Below, piece after piece: positions 17,299 through 25,750 of a stretch of DNA of 32,579 nucleotides (position 1 is the stretch's first letter; the number at the start of each line of letters is the position of its first letter). The DNA comes from Thiotrichaceae bacterium (GTDB lineage: Bacteria > Pseudomonadota > Gammaproteobacteria > Thiotrichales > Thiotrichaceae): assembly GCA_027083815.1 (NCBI GenBank), contig JALWMR010000169.1:6539-39117 (forward strand), written 5' to 3'. The notes beneath the pieces are model-generated. The model was not told the DNA's origin. It did no database searches and saw nothing but the letters and a program-made list of their open reading frames with translations. The position numbers were made by a program, and so were the translations under genes.

Positions 17299-18294
17299 CT
17301 ATGGTTTTCCTATTTTGACTTCAACTCTACGCGCCTCTTGAGGTGAGCCAGTACCGAGTGTTTCTCTTGGCTTCTCAAAGGTCATTTTTTCTTTTGGTAT
17401 ACCCGCTTCAATCAATAAACGGGCAACTTCCTGGGCACGTTTTTTGGACAGAGCAATGTTCGCTTCCTTATTGCCGCTTGCATCATGATAACCTGATATA
17501 ACGGCGACTGCGTCAGGATGAGAGCGCAAATAGGAGATAATACCCGCCAATGAAAGATTGGTATCAGCAGGAAATTCTGAGCTACCGACATCAAAATAGA
17601 GTTTTGCCATTTCAGGCAATGCCGGAGTTGGTGCTGTAGGATGATTCAATAACTGAACGGGTGCACTGGGTGCAGCTGGTGCTACGGGCTCTGCAGGAAC
17701 ACGAACAATCTTTTTTACCACTTTCTCTACTATTTTTATTTTTGGCTTGGCATTTTCAAGTGTTTTAATTTTATTTTGCAGGGCAGATATTTGTGTATTC
17801 TCCTGTTGTAGTTGTCCAATCTGTTGTTTCAGTTTGGCAATTTGTCCGTTTTCTTCTTCAAGCTTATTAATGGTTTCTTTGAGTACAACGATCTCGCTAT
17901 TCTCTTTCTCCAGTTGTTGTAATCGTCCTTTCAGGTCAGGAATCTTACCATTTTCAGCCTCAAGTATTTTCACTCTCTCGAGTAGCTTTGGGTTATCAAC
18001 GATTTTTGGGCCAGCACTTTCAAGCTCTTTTATTCGTGATTGTAAGCCTGCTATTGCTGCATTTTCTTTCTCAAGTGCTTGCAGGCGGTTCAATGTGGAC
18101 GGATTATCAACCAACTTTTCAACCTCAACCGTTTTTTCAACAACCTTGGGAGGAATTTCACATTGCTTTCCTCCGGGGCCATATCCAAGCAACCAAAGTA
18201 ATAGCAGCAGTAACAGCAATAGAATGGCAATGATGATCCATATACGTCTATATCCAGGCCAATTAGATGATATGACTGATTGTTTATTACTCAT
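17299..18294 (-). CDS. Membrane-anchored coiled-coil protein with C-terminal OmpA domain
   Basis: 331 residues. Residues 18-37 are one transmembrane segment (a run of leucines). VEK/VDNP motifs occur at 62-65 and 99-102, and a 17-residue repeat of the form LxxENxxIxxLxxxIxx starts at 74, 111, 128, 145 and 162. A Pro/Ala-rich linker (200-229) leads to an OmpA/MotB-type peptidoglycan-binding domain (about 230-330), with KLYFDVGSSEFP, SGYHDASG and the NIALSKKRAQEVARLL helix. The architecture fits an inner-membrane anchor reaching to the cell wall. The start overlaps the stop of the upstream HhH gene by four bases. The exact role is unknown. Confidence 0.88.
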   Translation of the reverse strand: MSNKQSVISSNWPGYRRIWIIIAILLLLLLLLLWLLGYGPGGKQCEIPPKVVEKTVEVEKLVDNPSTLNRLQALEKENAAIAGLQSRIKELESAGPKIVDNPKLLERVKILEAENGKIPDLKGRLQQLEKENSEIVVLKETINKLEEENGQIAKLKQQIGQLQQENTQISALQNKIKTLENAKPKIKIVEKVVKKIVRVPAEPVAPAAPSAPVQLLNHPTAPTPALPEMAKLYFDVGSSEFPADTNLSLAGIISYLRSHPDAVAVISGYHDASGNKEANIALSKKRAQEVARLLIEAGIPKEKMTFEKPRETLGTGSPQEARRVEVKIGKP

Positions 18295-19538
18295 GATTCA
18301 ACACCTCCATCTAATTTATCCTGCCAGGCTTTTAATTTATCCCACTTGTTTGATGCTGCCATTTCAGCCTGGGCTGGCCAGGTTCCCGGCTTGGCGAGTT
18401 TAAACCTCGGACCCGCATCATCGAGAATTTTCTGTATGTCATCTACATAGGTTTTCGCAAGCTGGGGGAAGGTATGAATACCGGCATTATGGAATAGCTC
18501 ATTAATTTTGGGGCCAATGCCTTCTATAAGGGTAAAGTCAACATGACCATCCTTGTTTACTTTAAGTTTAAACCCAGCTGCCTTTGCCGCTTCTAAATCA
18601 AGTGGCTTTTCTTTTTTTGTTGTAGCTTTAGCTTTGGTTTTGGATGTTTTTTGGCTGCTATTAGCGGAAGCAGAGGTATCAGGATACACACCGCCAATCA
18701 AAACATCCTGAAGTGCCTTTAAGGCAGGCCAACGGTTATTAGCTGCCAGGTTTGCCTGGTCTGGCCAAGTTCCGGGGTTTGCCATTTTAAAGGCAGGGCC
18801 AGCTTTATTTAATGTTTCTTTTAAGTTATCAGGTTGGGTATCCGCTAACAAACTAAAGGTATTGATGCCCTCTTTCTTGATTAAGTCACTAATTTTGGGG
18901 CCTATACCTTCAATTGAAGTTAGATCATGCTCATCTTTTATTTTAATGCCAGCAGCGCGGGCAGCTTCGAGATCTATTTTTGGCCCCTGTTTACAGGCTT
19001 CAAGGGCTTTTTCCAGAGCTTTTATTTTTTGATCTTTATCATCGTCTGAGCCAGAAGTGGTTGATGTAAGCGATTGAGAGTTCTTATTACTAGATGCTTT
19101 AAGTTTCTTCTCCAAATAGTGTATTTTACGATTTTCTTCTTCAAGCTTTTTTAGTTTGGCAAGTAACTCAGGATTATCTACATGAATAATTTTTTCTTTT
19201 ACCTGTGATTCCTGATTAGAAACTTGTGACATCAGAGGAGTCACCTGACTGTTTTCTTTATCCAAAGTGCTAGCATCTCTTCCGTTACCCGTTACGGATG
19301 ATTCCTCAAATGCTGCAATTTGAGCTATTAAGCTCGGTATTTGTTTGTTTTCTTTTTCAAGATCGCTTATAAGTGCTAAATGATCAGGATTATCGACAAT
19401 TTTCTCAACTTCCTTTTCGATAATTTTTTCCACAGGTGGTTCAGAATGTTTTAAACGGCGAGCTATCCAACCGGCTAACAACCACCCAATTAAACCACCT
19501 GCAAGATAAGGCCATAACTTGCACAAAAAAAGCGACAT
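18291..19538 (-). CDS. Membrane-anchored coiled-coil protein with two helix-hairpin-helix modules
   Basis: 415 residues. One transmembrane segment at 7-26 is followed by VEK-rich sequence and VDNP at 48-51 and 120-123. The 17-residue unit LxxENxxIxxLxxxIxx occurs at 60, 92 and 132. Two copies of a roughly 95-residue module follow, at 189-284 and 314-413. Each has LEAAxAAG, a helix-hairpin-helix core IEGIGPKI, then PGTWPxQA and WxxLKAxQD. A Lys/Thr-rich linker separates them. GIGPK hairpins are usually nucleic-acid-binding but also occur in protein-binding folds. AGGAG precedes the ATG. Coupled by ATGA to the OmpA-domain gene, with which it shares its N-terminal plan. Confidence 0.87.
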   Translation of the reverse strand: MSLFLCKLWPYLAGGLIGWLLAGWIARRLKHSEPPVEKIIEKEVEKIVDNPDHLALISDLEKENKQIPSLIAQIAAFEESSVTGNGRDASTLDKENSQVTPLMSQVSNQESQVKEKIIHVDNPELLAKLKKLEEENRKIHYLEKKLKASSNKNSQSLTSTTSGSDDDKDQKIKALEKALEACKQGPKIDLEAARAAGIKIKDEHDLTSIEGIGPKISDLIKKEGINTFSLLADTQPDNLKETLNKAGPAFKMANPGTWPDQANLAANNRWPALKALQDVLIGGVYPDTSASANSSQKTSKTKAKATTKKEKPLDLEAAKAAGFKLKVNKDGHVDFTLIEGIGPKINELFHNAGIHTFPQLAKTYVDDIQKILDDAGPRFKLAKPGTWPAQAEMAASNKWDKLKAWQDKLDGGVES

Positions 19539-19832
19539 TTTCTACTCCTGATTGACACTATTGATGATGATATGAATAATATAGTATAGAAAATATAAAA
19601 TTGCTGACTTCCGGCTGGCTATCAATGTGGATGTCATTTAGGCATAGGTGGCATTTCATCAAAACCCGGTACAACTGCCAGACGCGAACGAACCTGTATT
19701 TGACATATGACTCACCTCGAATTCTCTATAAAACTAGAGTATAGACCTAAATCCAACCTTCGAAATATGCATTTAGCACAAGTTCCATTTCGCTTTTGTC
19801 AGAGTGTTTCAAATTTCGATCCGATTCAGTCC

Positions 19833-20045
19833 TTAATCCGGACTACAGCAGGATGATCCAATAATCTGCGCCTGGGGACAGGGAAAATCGCCAAAGCAAC
19901 AATAAATGCAGCATTCACCACTTCTTGTGTTAATTTTTTCTTTGCAGGAAGGACAACGGTAGCTGTACTGGCTGGTATTCTCCGGCATTTCTTCTTCGTA
20001 TTTGAATCCACATTGCGGACAAGTCAGTATTGAACTTATGATCAT
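19833..20045 (-). CDS. GDCCVxC-type small cysteine-rich protein
   Basis: 70 residues starting MIISSILTCPQCGFKYEEEMPE. There is a CPQC pair, a CPSC pair and a C-terminal GECCIYCCFGDFPCPQ segment, the hallmark of the small GDCCVxC family, whose members may be selenoproteins. Here the relevant positions are Cys. The four CxxC-like clusters suggest metal binding; function is not established. The ATG at 20045 is chosen over one at 20117 because AGGAG lies 6 bases before it and it gives the family N-terminus. Downstream of ygiQ on the same strand by 115 bases. Confidence 0.8.
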   Translation of the reverse strand: MIISSILTCPQCGFKYEEEMPENTSQYSYRCPSCKEKINTRSGECCIYCCFGDFPCPQAQIIGSSCCSPD

Positions 20046-20160
20046 GGTAAACTCCTGCTCCGGTTGTTTCACCCACTTTATTACAGTTTTTAACAGCCCT
20101 TCGGTAATCGTCGCCATATTCCGACATTGTTTCGTTTCGCTCGGCTGACCTTTTCTCCAT

Positions 20161-22416
20161 TTACCTGCGTTTTTTACTTCCCTTATTCATCTGCCGAGTG
20201 GTTGACTTGTTTCCTGTTGATTTTCCATAGCGTTTGCTTGCCGCCTTCTTATAGGGTTTCTTCTTTTTTATTTGGCTGTTTTTTGTTTTGATGCGGTGGT
20301 GATAATCATTGCCTTGCGTCTTTCCTTTTGGACTTTTTTCAAGACGTGGGGTGAATTCAGGTATTAGGTGGTCTTTGCCATTGCCGATCAAGTCTTCACG
20401 CCCCATGCGTTTTAGTGCGGCGCGAATCATCTGCCAGTTATCAGGGTCATGGTAACGCAGAAAAGCTTTGTGCAGTCGTCGCGTTTTGGCTGTTTTGGCG
20501 GTATCAATATGCTCCGTATCTGAGCCAACTGTTTTTAGCGGGTTGACGCCGGTGTGGTACATGGCTGAGGCCAGCGCCATGGGAGTTGGTATAAATTGCT
20601 GTACCTGGTCGGGTTTGAAGTTGTTATTTTTTAACCAGATTGCCAAATTAAGCATGTCCTCATCGGTGGTTCCCGGATGGGATGAGATAAAGTACGGGAT
20701 CAAATACTGTTCTTTGCCAGCCTCTTTGGAGTAGCGCTCGAACAGCTCTTTAAAACGATAGTAGTTGCCGATTGGCGGTTTCATCATGCGTGACAGAGTG
20801 CTTTTCTCGGTATGTTCCGGGGCGATTTTTAAACGCCCACCCACATGATGGGTTACCAGCTCCTTAACGTATTCGGGGTCTTGAATGGCCAGATCATAGC
20901 GCAAGCCGGAGGCGATAAAAACGCGCTTCACACCCTGCACTTCTCGCGCTCGTTTGTACAGCCTGGTCAGTGGCTTATGATCGGTCGTCATGTTTTCGCA
21001 AATACCCGGATAGACACAGGATAGTCGCCGGCAGGACTCTTCGATCTTGTTGCTTTTGCAGGAGAGGCGATACATATTCGCTGTCGGCCCGCCCAAATCA
21101 GAAATTATGCCGGTAAACTCGGGGATATTATCGCGAATCGCTTCAATCTCCCGAATCACAGAATCTTCCGAACGGCTTTGAATAATGCGCCCTTCATGCT
21201 CGGTAATGGAGCAAAAAGTACAGCCACCAAAGCAACCGCGCATTATATTGATCGAAAAACGGATCATTTCATAGGCCGGTATTTTCAAGTCACCATAGGA
21301 TGGATGCGGTTTGCGGGTGTAAGGAAATTCAAATAGATGGTCGAATTCCTGCGCGCTGAGTGGCTGCGGTGGCGGGTTCAGCCAGACGTCGCGTTTACCA
21401 TGCATTTGCACCAGTGCACGCGCATTGCCAGGATTGGTTTCGAGATGAAATACTCGCGAGGCGTGTGCATACAAAACCTTGCTTTCAACAACTTGATTGT
21501 AGGAGGGCAAACGGATTACCGTGGTAGTTCGATCCAGCTTTCGCGGGCGTTCGTGAAAATGAATAATCTGAGCAGCGCCACTATTGAGCCTTTCTTCGAT
21601 CTGCTTGTCTTGCTGTTTGTTTTGCGTATTTTTTTCACAATCAGCGCTTTGTGTGGTATCCAGATAGGGGTTGGTGTCAGGGTGTTCAATTGAGCCGACT
21701 TCATCAATATCGGTAGAATCAATCAACGTCCAGCCTTGTGGAATCCCCTGTCGCATAAAGCCGGTGCCACGTATATCAGTAATCTCGGCAATTTTTTCTC
21801 CCCGCGCTAAACGGTGAGCTAGCTCAACAATAGCGCGCTCTGCATTGCCAAACAGCAGCATATCGGCTTTTGAATCTGGCAGGATTGAACGGCGTACTGT
21901 TTCAGTCCAGTAATCATATTGTGCGATACGTCTCAGACTGGCTTCAATGCCACCAATAATAACAGGCACACCTTTATAGGCTTCGCGGGCGCGTTGCGCG
22001 TAAACCACCGTGGCCCGGTTTGGGCGCTTGCCCGCTTTTGCGCCAGCCGTGTAAGCATCGTCCGAGCGCGGTTTGCGATCGGCCGTGTAATGATTCACCA
22101 TGGAATCCATATTGCCGGCGGCTACGCCATAAAAGAGGTTAGGCTTGCCCAGCTTGCGAAAATCATCTGCCGAGCGCCAATCCGGCTGTGAGATAATCCC
22201 CACGCGAAAACCTTGCCACTCAAGCAAACGCCCAATAATTGCCATGCCAAAGCTGGGATGATCGACATAGGCATCGCCTGTGACAATAATAATATCGCAA
22301 GCATCCCAGCCCAGATCATCCATTTCTTCTCGTGACATAGGCAAAACCGGCGCTGTCCCAAACTTGTGGGGCCAAAACTTGCGATAAGAAAATAGATCGG
22401 GAGCGGTAATATTCAT
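20161..22416 (-). CDS. YgiQ family radical SAM protein
   Basis: 751 residues. The N-terminal part has the [25 protein letters not shown] region typical of YgiQ. The radical SAM cluster motif C-x3-C-x2-C is in [17 protein letters not shown] near the middle, followed by [14 protein letters not shown] and the [18 protein letters not shown] segment. The C-terminus is a strongly basic tail rich in Lys, Arg and Gly, common in the family. The reaction is not established. The gene is divergent from the EamA remnant at 22494. Confidence 0.92.
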   Translation of the reverse strand: MNITAPDLFSYRKFWPHKFGTAPVLPMSREEMDDLGWDACDIIIVTGDAYVDHPSFGMAIIGRLLEWQGFRVGIISQPDWRSADDFRKLGKPNLFYGVAAGNMDSMVNHYTADRKPRSDDAYTAGAKAGKRPNRATVVYAQRAREAYKGVPVIIGGIEASLRRIAQYDYWTETVRRSILPDSKADMLLFGNAERAIVELAHRLARGEKIAEITDIRGTGFMRQGIPQGWTLIDSTDIDEVGSIEHPDTNPYLDTTQSADCEKNTQNKQQDKQIEERLNSGAAQIIHFHERPRKLDRTTTVIRLPSYNQVVESKVLYAHASRVFHLETNPGNARALVQMHGKRDVWLNPPPQPLSAQEFDHLFEFPYTRKPHPSYGDLKIPAYEMIRFSINIMRGCFGGCTFCSITEHEGRIIQSRSEDSVIREIEAIRDNIPEFTGIISDLGGPTANMYRLSCKSNKIEESCRRLSCVYPGICENMTTDHKPLTRLYKRAREVQGVKRVFIASGLRYDLAIQDPEYVKELVTHHVGGRLKIAPEHTEKSTLSRMMKPPIGNYYRFKELFERYSKEAGKEQYLIPYFISSHPGTTDEDMLNLAIWLKNNNFKPDQVQQFIPTPMALASAMYHTGVNPLKTVGSDTEHIDTAKTAKTRRLHKAFLRYHDPDNWQMIRAALKRMGREDLIGNGKDHLIPEFTPRLEKSPKGKTQGNDYHHRIKTKNSQIKKKKPYKKAASKRYGKSTGNKSTTRQMNKGSKKRR

Positions 22417-22493
22417 AGTAGCTTATTGTACCTACAATATCGGCTAAAAACTGTTTCTTTCTATCTTATAGGCTTAAGCATAAACTGCCAGAA

Positions 22494-22631
22494 ATGATCC
22501 GTTTTATACCTATAATTTTTGTATTGCTTTGGTCAACTGGCTTTGTCGGAGCCAAATTCGGCTTGCTATCGTCGTACTTGATTCAAAATAACTTGACGCA
22601 AAACAATCCATTGAGCTATCCAGAAAGGTAA
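22494..22631 (+). pseudogene. Remnant of EamA/DMT transporter N-terminus
   Basis: A 45-codon frame reads MIRFIPIIFVLLWSTGFVGA-KFGL, then leaves the family after about 24 residues and ends at TAA. LLWSTGF-GAK-GL is the typical first helix of EamA/RhaT drug/metabolite transporters, which run near 290 residues. The rest of the gene is missing, and an unrelated membrane protein begins 11 bases later. This is most simply a deletion remnant; its 3' end now supplies the ribosome binding site (GAAAGG) of the next gene. Confidence 0.6.
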
Positions 22632-22641
22632 TATAAGACAT

Positions 22642-23061
22642 ATGAATAGTATAAAAGCCATTATTAGCGGAATCGTGTTTATCCTTACAGCCGTGCTTAT
22701 CATGCAACTGGCCTATCTTTTTATTGCAGCAGGCTTTCACAAGTTAGCCAGAGACTACCCAGCCGTTAATGATTACAGTTTTATTTTCAGGTATCTGATT
22801 GCCATACCCTTGCTATTAATCATTATGTTTATTGGTGGCTATCTGACAGCTTTAATCAGCAAACGTCACATTATAGTGAATACCTTAATTGTTGCTGTTC
22901 TTACCGTTGGTATCAGCCTGTGGTCAGCCCTGCAAAATGCAGAAATAACCATGGCGGGAATAATAGTGAATAGTCTTATGTTAGCCGCTACCCTTGGTGG
23001 TGGACTTTTTTGGTTAAAGAGAGATAAACATTCAAACAAGCAAAAACAGTTACAAGTTTAG
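22642..23061 (+). CDS. Predicted four-helix membrane protein
   Basis: 139 residues with four hydrophobic segments (about 5-30, 48-72, 80-98 and 105-125), a short loop with KLARDYPAVNDYS between the first two, and a basic C-terminus (KRDKHSNKQK). I do not recognise the family. GAAAGG lies about 13 bases before the ATG. It directly follows the EamA remnant and is convergent with the DsrC/TusE gene. Confidence 0.75.
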   Translation: MNSIKAIISGIVFILTAVLIMQLAYLFIAAGFHKLARDYPAVNDYSFIFRYLIAIPLLLIIMFIGGYLTALISKRHIIVNTLIVAVLTVGISLWSALQNAEITMAGIIVNSLMLAATLGGGLFWLKRDKHSNKQKQLQV

Positions 23062-23081
23062 GAGAGTCCTCTAAATTAGGT

Positions 23082-23429
23082 CTACCCTACACACCAGGCC
23101 GTTGGACGACGCATTCCTGCAAGTTGCACGCCTTGTTGCATATAGCCATTAGGGAATAGTTTGAATAAATATTTTTTAGCTTCTTTTTTATCCATACCCT
23201 TAGTTTGAATTAAAAACTTGGTGACATCTCTTACATCGGGCGTGACTTGATGCTCATTATGAAACTCACGAATAAACTCTAAAACGGGGTAGTGTTCATC
23301 GCTAATTTCCAGACCATTCCACTCACTGGCTAAACGCAAGACCATGTCGTGATTCCAGTCATCACTATTTTGTAAATAACCATCTTTGCAACGTTCAACG
23401 CCTAAATCGACCAGTTCTCTCATACTCAT
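23082..23429 (-). CDS. DsrC/TusE family sulfur-carrier protein, single C-terminal Cys
   Basis: 115 residues of the DsrC/TusE fold: DGYLQNSDDWNHDMVLRLASEW, EHYPVLEFIREF, and a C-terminal arm LFPNGYMQQGVQLAGMRRPTAWCVG. The terminal-arm Cys113 is present, the residue that carries persulfide in TusE. The second Cys of true DsrC, about eleven residues earlier, is replaced by Gln102. This points to a TusE-like or DsrC-paralogue sulfur-transfer role rather than the DsrAB partner. It stands alone with no tus or dsr neighbours in the window. Confidence 0.85.
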   Translation of the reverse strand: MSMRELVDLGVERCKDGYLQNSDDWNHDMVLRLASEWNGLEISDEHYPVLEFIREFHNEHQVTPDVRDVTKFLIQTKGMDKKEAKKYLFKLFPNGYMQQGVQLAGMRRPTAWCVG

Positions 23430-23701
23430 TTTGTTTTACCTTTGTTACTACTAAACCCAATTATTTATAAGTTTTATTGTAGTTAATTGATTTAACTGGA
23501 GATACTGGACTAAGGGGGTAGACACATTAGTGCATTGCTGCACCACAAGTGGGCAGCGATGTATAAAACTCTGAAAGGGCTGTGCTAAATGGCCAAGATT
23601 AGCCTCGAATCTTCAATAGGACAGGTTAGAATACACACTGTATCTTTCTAATTAACATAGTTTATTCTCTTAGAGAAAACACAATAGAGGAATCCAGAAT
23701 A

Positions 23702-24448
23702 ATGAAACTGGTAAGCTGGAATTTAAATGGCCTTGAAGACAAGCATCTTGATGAGCGCACCGAGGCCGCCATGTTTCAAATATTACTTGGCGCTCCCATT
23801 GAGAAAGCGCTGCAACAAGGCTTTAAACCCAATACCCCCGATATTGTTCTACTACAGGAAGTCGTACCACGTAGCTATCTGGCTCATATCGTCCCTCACC
23901 TTAAAGCGGCTGGTTTTCATATTTTCCCAGAGTCACCAACCGAGCGCTCTTATTTTGAAATCATTGCAGTAAAATCACCAATACTTGAGACAGCTTACAC
24001 AACATTCTCTTACACCGATCAGGGGCGGGGTTTATCCAGTGTCAGGATAGATGATTTATTAATTTTAACGGCACACATGGAAAGCCAAAAACCTGGCAAG
24101 CCTATGCGTATTGACCAGGCCAATCAGATTTTTGAAAGAATGCAGATGCACCCAGATGCTTCAATCTTTGCCGGCGATACTAATTTAAGAAAATCAGAAT
24201 GGATGAGTTTGCAAGCCAGCAGTATTAAAGGCGACATTAGGGACGCATGGATCAGTGCCGGCTCACCTAAAAAGCATAAAACGACCTGGCAGCGAGATGC
24301 GTACAAGAGTCGGTATGATCGTGCATGGACTCGGAACGTAAAGATTATTAATTTTGAAACTTTTGGACACAACAAGGTTGCCGGCATTAATGAGCGAGCA
24401 TCGGATCACTATGCAATACGGCTTGAGTTTAGAAATAATGCGACTTAA
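23702..24448 (+). CDS. Endonuclease/exonuclease/phosphatase family protein, TDP2-like
   Basis: 248 residues of the Mg-dependent EEP superfamily. Motifs in order: SWNLNGL (Asn7), LQEV (Glu53), HMES (His125), GDTNLR (Asp159, Asn161), DRAW (Asp206) and SDHYAI (Asp235, His236). The HMES and GDTNLR wording, with a D-W---G-PK----TW segment after it, resembles tyrosyl-DNA phosphodiesterase 2 more than exonuclease III. A role in removing protein adducts from DNA ends is inferred, not shown. GAGGA precedes the ATG. Its 3' end is followed by the long MITE. Confidence 0.85.
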   Translation: MKLVSWNLNGLEDKHLDERTEAAMFQILLGAPIEKALQQGFKPNTPDIVLLQEVVPRSYLAHIVPHLKAAGFHIFPESPTERSYFEIIAVKSPILETAYTTFSYTDQGRGLSSVRIDDLLILTAHMESQKPGKPMRIDQANQIFERMQMHPDASIFAGDTNLRKSEWMSLQASSIKGDIRDAWISAGSPKKHKTTWQRDAYKSRYDRAWTRNVKIINFETFGHNKVAGINERASDHYAIRLEFRNNAT

Positions 24449-24457
24449 AAATATTTA

Positions 24458-24616
24458 GAGACCTTTGCACGAAAGATATGACGGATAAAAATTGCTTAAA
24501 TTCCCCTGTTTTTTCGTATATTTTCGGTCAATAGCCCTGCTATTACCCTCAAATCTACAAAAAATCAGGAAAATTACGCTAATATTTCTCTTGCCATACT
24601 CTCATACAAAGGTCTC
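24458..24616. mobile_element. 159-bp MITE with 5-bp target duplication (long copy)
   Basis: Bounded by GAGACCTTTGCACGA at the left and, read inward from the right, GAGACCTTTGTATGA. ATTTA occurs directly on both sides (24453-24457 and 24617-24621). Internally, AATTCCCCTGTTTTTTCGTA and TACAAAAAATCAGGAAAATT are near-perfect inverted repeats, so the element can fold into a long hairpin. Its right duplication includes the stop codon of the minus-strand gene next to it. No coding capacity. Confidence 0.87.
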
Positions 24617-24618
24617 AT

Positions 24619-25053
24619 TTAGAACAATGATTTAAGTAGTAACATGGCAGCCAAACCGATAAATGCCCAGACAAACAAAACCAGAATCCGGAATGGATCC
24701 CAGGAAAACGAATCCAGCGTGGTAATAGCTTTTGCATTACTAATTTGATCGAGAACTCGTTTTTCCGAGGCTTTATGTCTATCTGAATTTATGCGTGGGT
24801 TATGCTTGTTAAAATCAGAGAAATCAACACTGATTTCATCACTGATTTTTGCTTTTGAAAGAGCTTCAACCAATGGTGTCTCACGAAAGTGAATGGGCTG
24901 AACCGATTTGATTTTTTTGATTAAACCCAGCTTGGCAATTGCCGTTACAGTACGCTCCTGCCCCAGATCATCAACCAGGTGATACTGAATCGCTCCCCTG
25001 CCCGGAGAGACTTCTTTACAGGTATATCCTTTAATGGTGTATATTTTTAGCAT
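24619..25053 (-). CDS. Tail-anchored protein, tandem paralogue B, unknown function
   Basis: 144 residues: a soluble N-terminal domain of about 85 residues with YTIKGYTCKEVSPGRGAIQ, YHLVD, AIAKLG, P-H-RETPL and VDFSDFNKHNPR, then a variable linker and one C-terminal transmembrane segment (about 120-142). The same conserved residues occur in the neighbouring gene at 25151, so this is a tandem duplication. The family is not recognised. Topology suggests a cytoplasmic domain anchored by its tail. Its stop codon lies inside the target duplication of the MITE. Confidence 0.78.
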   Translation of the reverse strand: MLKIYTIKGYTCKEVSPGRGAIQYHLVDDLGQERTVTAIAKLGLIKKIKSVQPIHFRETPLVEALSKAKISDEISVDFSDFNKHNPRINSDRHKASEKRVLDQISNAKAITTLDSFSWDPFRILVLFVWAFIGLAAMLLLKSLF

Positions 25054-25150
25054 GAATTAAAACTATCAAAAGATAAATTGGCATTCTATATTATGTAGCA
25101 CTACTGTAATGAAAATAACGACTAGCGGTTTGTCGTTAGACAAGTCTGAT

Positions 25151-25600
25151 CTAACTAAAAAAGCTAAGCTTCACCGACATAATTGCCATAAAAACCAATA
25201 GACCTAGTCCCAGCATTTGCAATAAACGGCCTTTCTTCCGAGTGATTGATTCCATATCATTTATCAATAAATCTTTTTGCTCGTAAGAAACACTGGTATT
25301 ACGTGCGGCAACTGCAACGGGTTGATTTGTATTTCTGGGATGCTTCATATTGTATTCGGTAAAATCGACAACAATAGTTTCATTGATTTCTGTCTGTTTC
25401 AAAATATCAATCAAAGGTGATTCACGTTTATGCAATGGGTGAATCGCCGTAATTTTACCCCTAAAACCAAGTTTCACAATGGCTGATACTTTGCGGTTTT
25501 TACCATCCTTGTCAACAAGGTGATAAGTCACAACGCCCCTTCCCTTAGAGGTTTCTCTAAGCTGGTAGTCTTTTAATGTATAGGTAATTCTCATGCTCAT
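25151..25600 (-). CDS. Tail-anchored protein, tandem paralogue A, unknown function
   Basis: 149 residues with the same plan as the gene downstream: YTLKDYQLRETSKGRGVVT, YHLVD, AIVKLG, P-H-RESPL, VDFTEYNMKHPR, a linker and a C-terminal transmembrane segment (about 128-146). Two ATGs six bases apart (25600, 25594) are possible starts, and neither has a clear ribosome binding site. About 97 bases separate it from paralogue B. Function unknown. Confidence 0.77.
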   Translation of the reverse strand: MSMRITYTLKDYQLRETSKGRGVVTYHLVDKDGKNRKVSAIVKLGFRGKITAIHPLHKRESPLIDILKQTEINETIVVDFTEYNMKHPRNTNQPVAVAARNTSVSYEQKDLLINDMESITRKKGRLLQMLGLGLLVFMAIMSVKLSFFS

Positions 25601-25750
25601 AAGACAAGATTATCAGAATTTGATGAAGCATTTGAGCCGTTTAAGACAAGAGGTAGTTTTTATTAAAATAATTGCCCTGAGCACTAATTTATAAGCATCG
25701 TTTACAAACTAAGTGATTGTTTACTCGGTTAAAGTTTAACGATAGTTCCC

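Noticed and set aside
17747-18403. Open frame of 218 codons on the plus strand, rich in Ser, Cys and Phe
   Set aside because: It is the reverse complement of the Glu/Leu/Lys-rich coiled coil of the OmpA-domain gene, has no signal or domain, and has no ribosome binding site.
19833-20045. Possible selenoprotein
   Set aside because: The motif positions are Cys codons; no in-frame TGA with a stem-loop after it was seen.
20046-20117. Longer start for the GDCCVxC protein
   Set aside because: No ribosome binding site there, while AGGAG lies at the proper distance before 20045.
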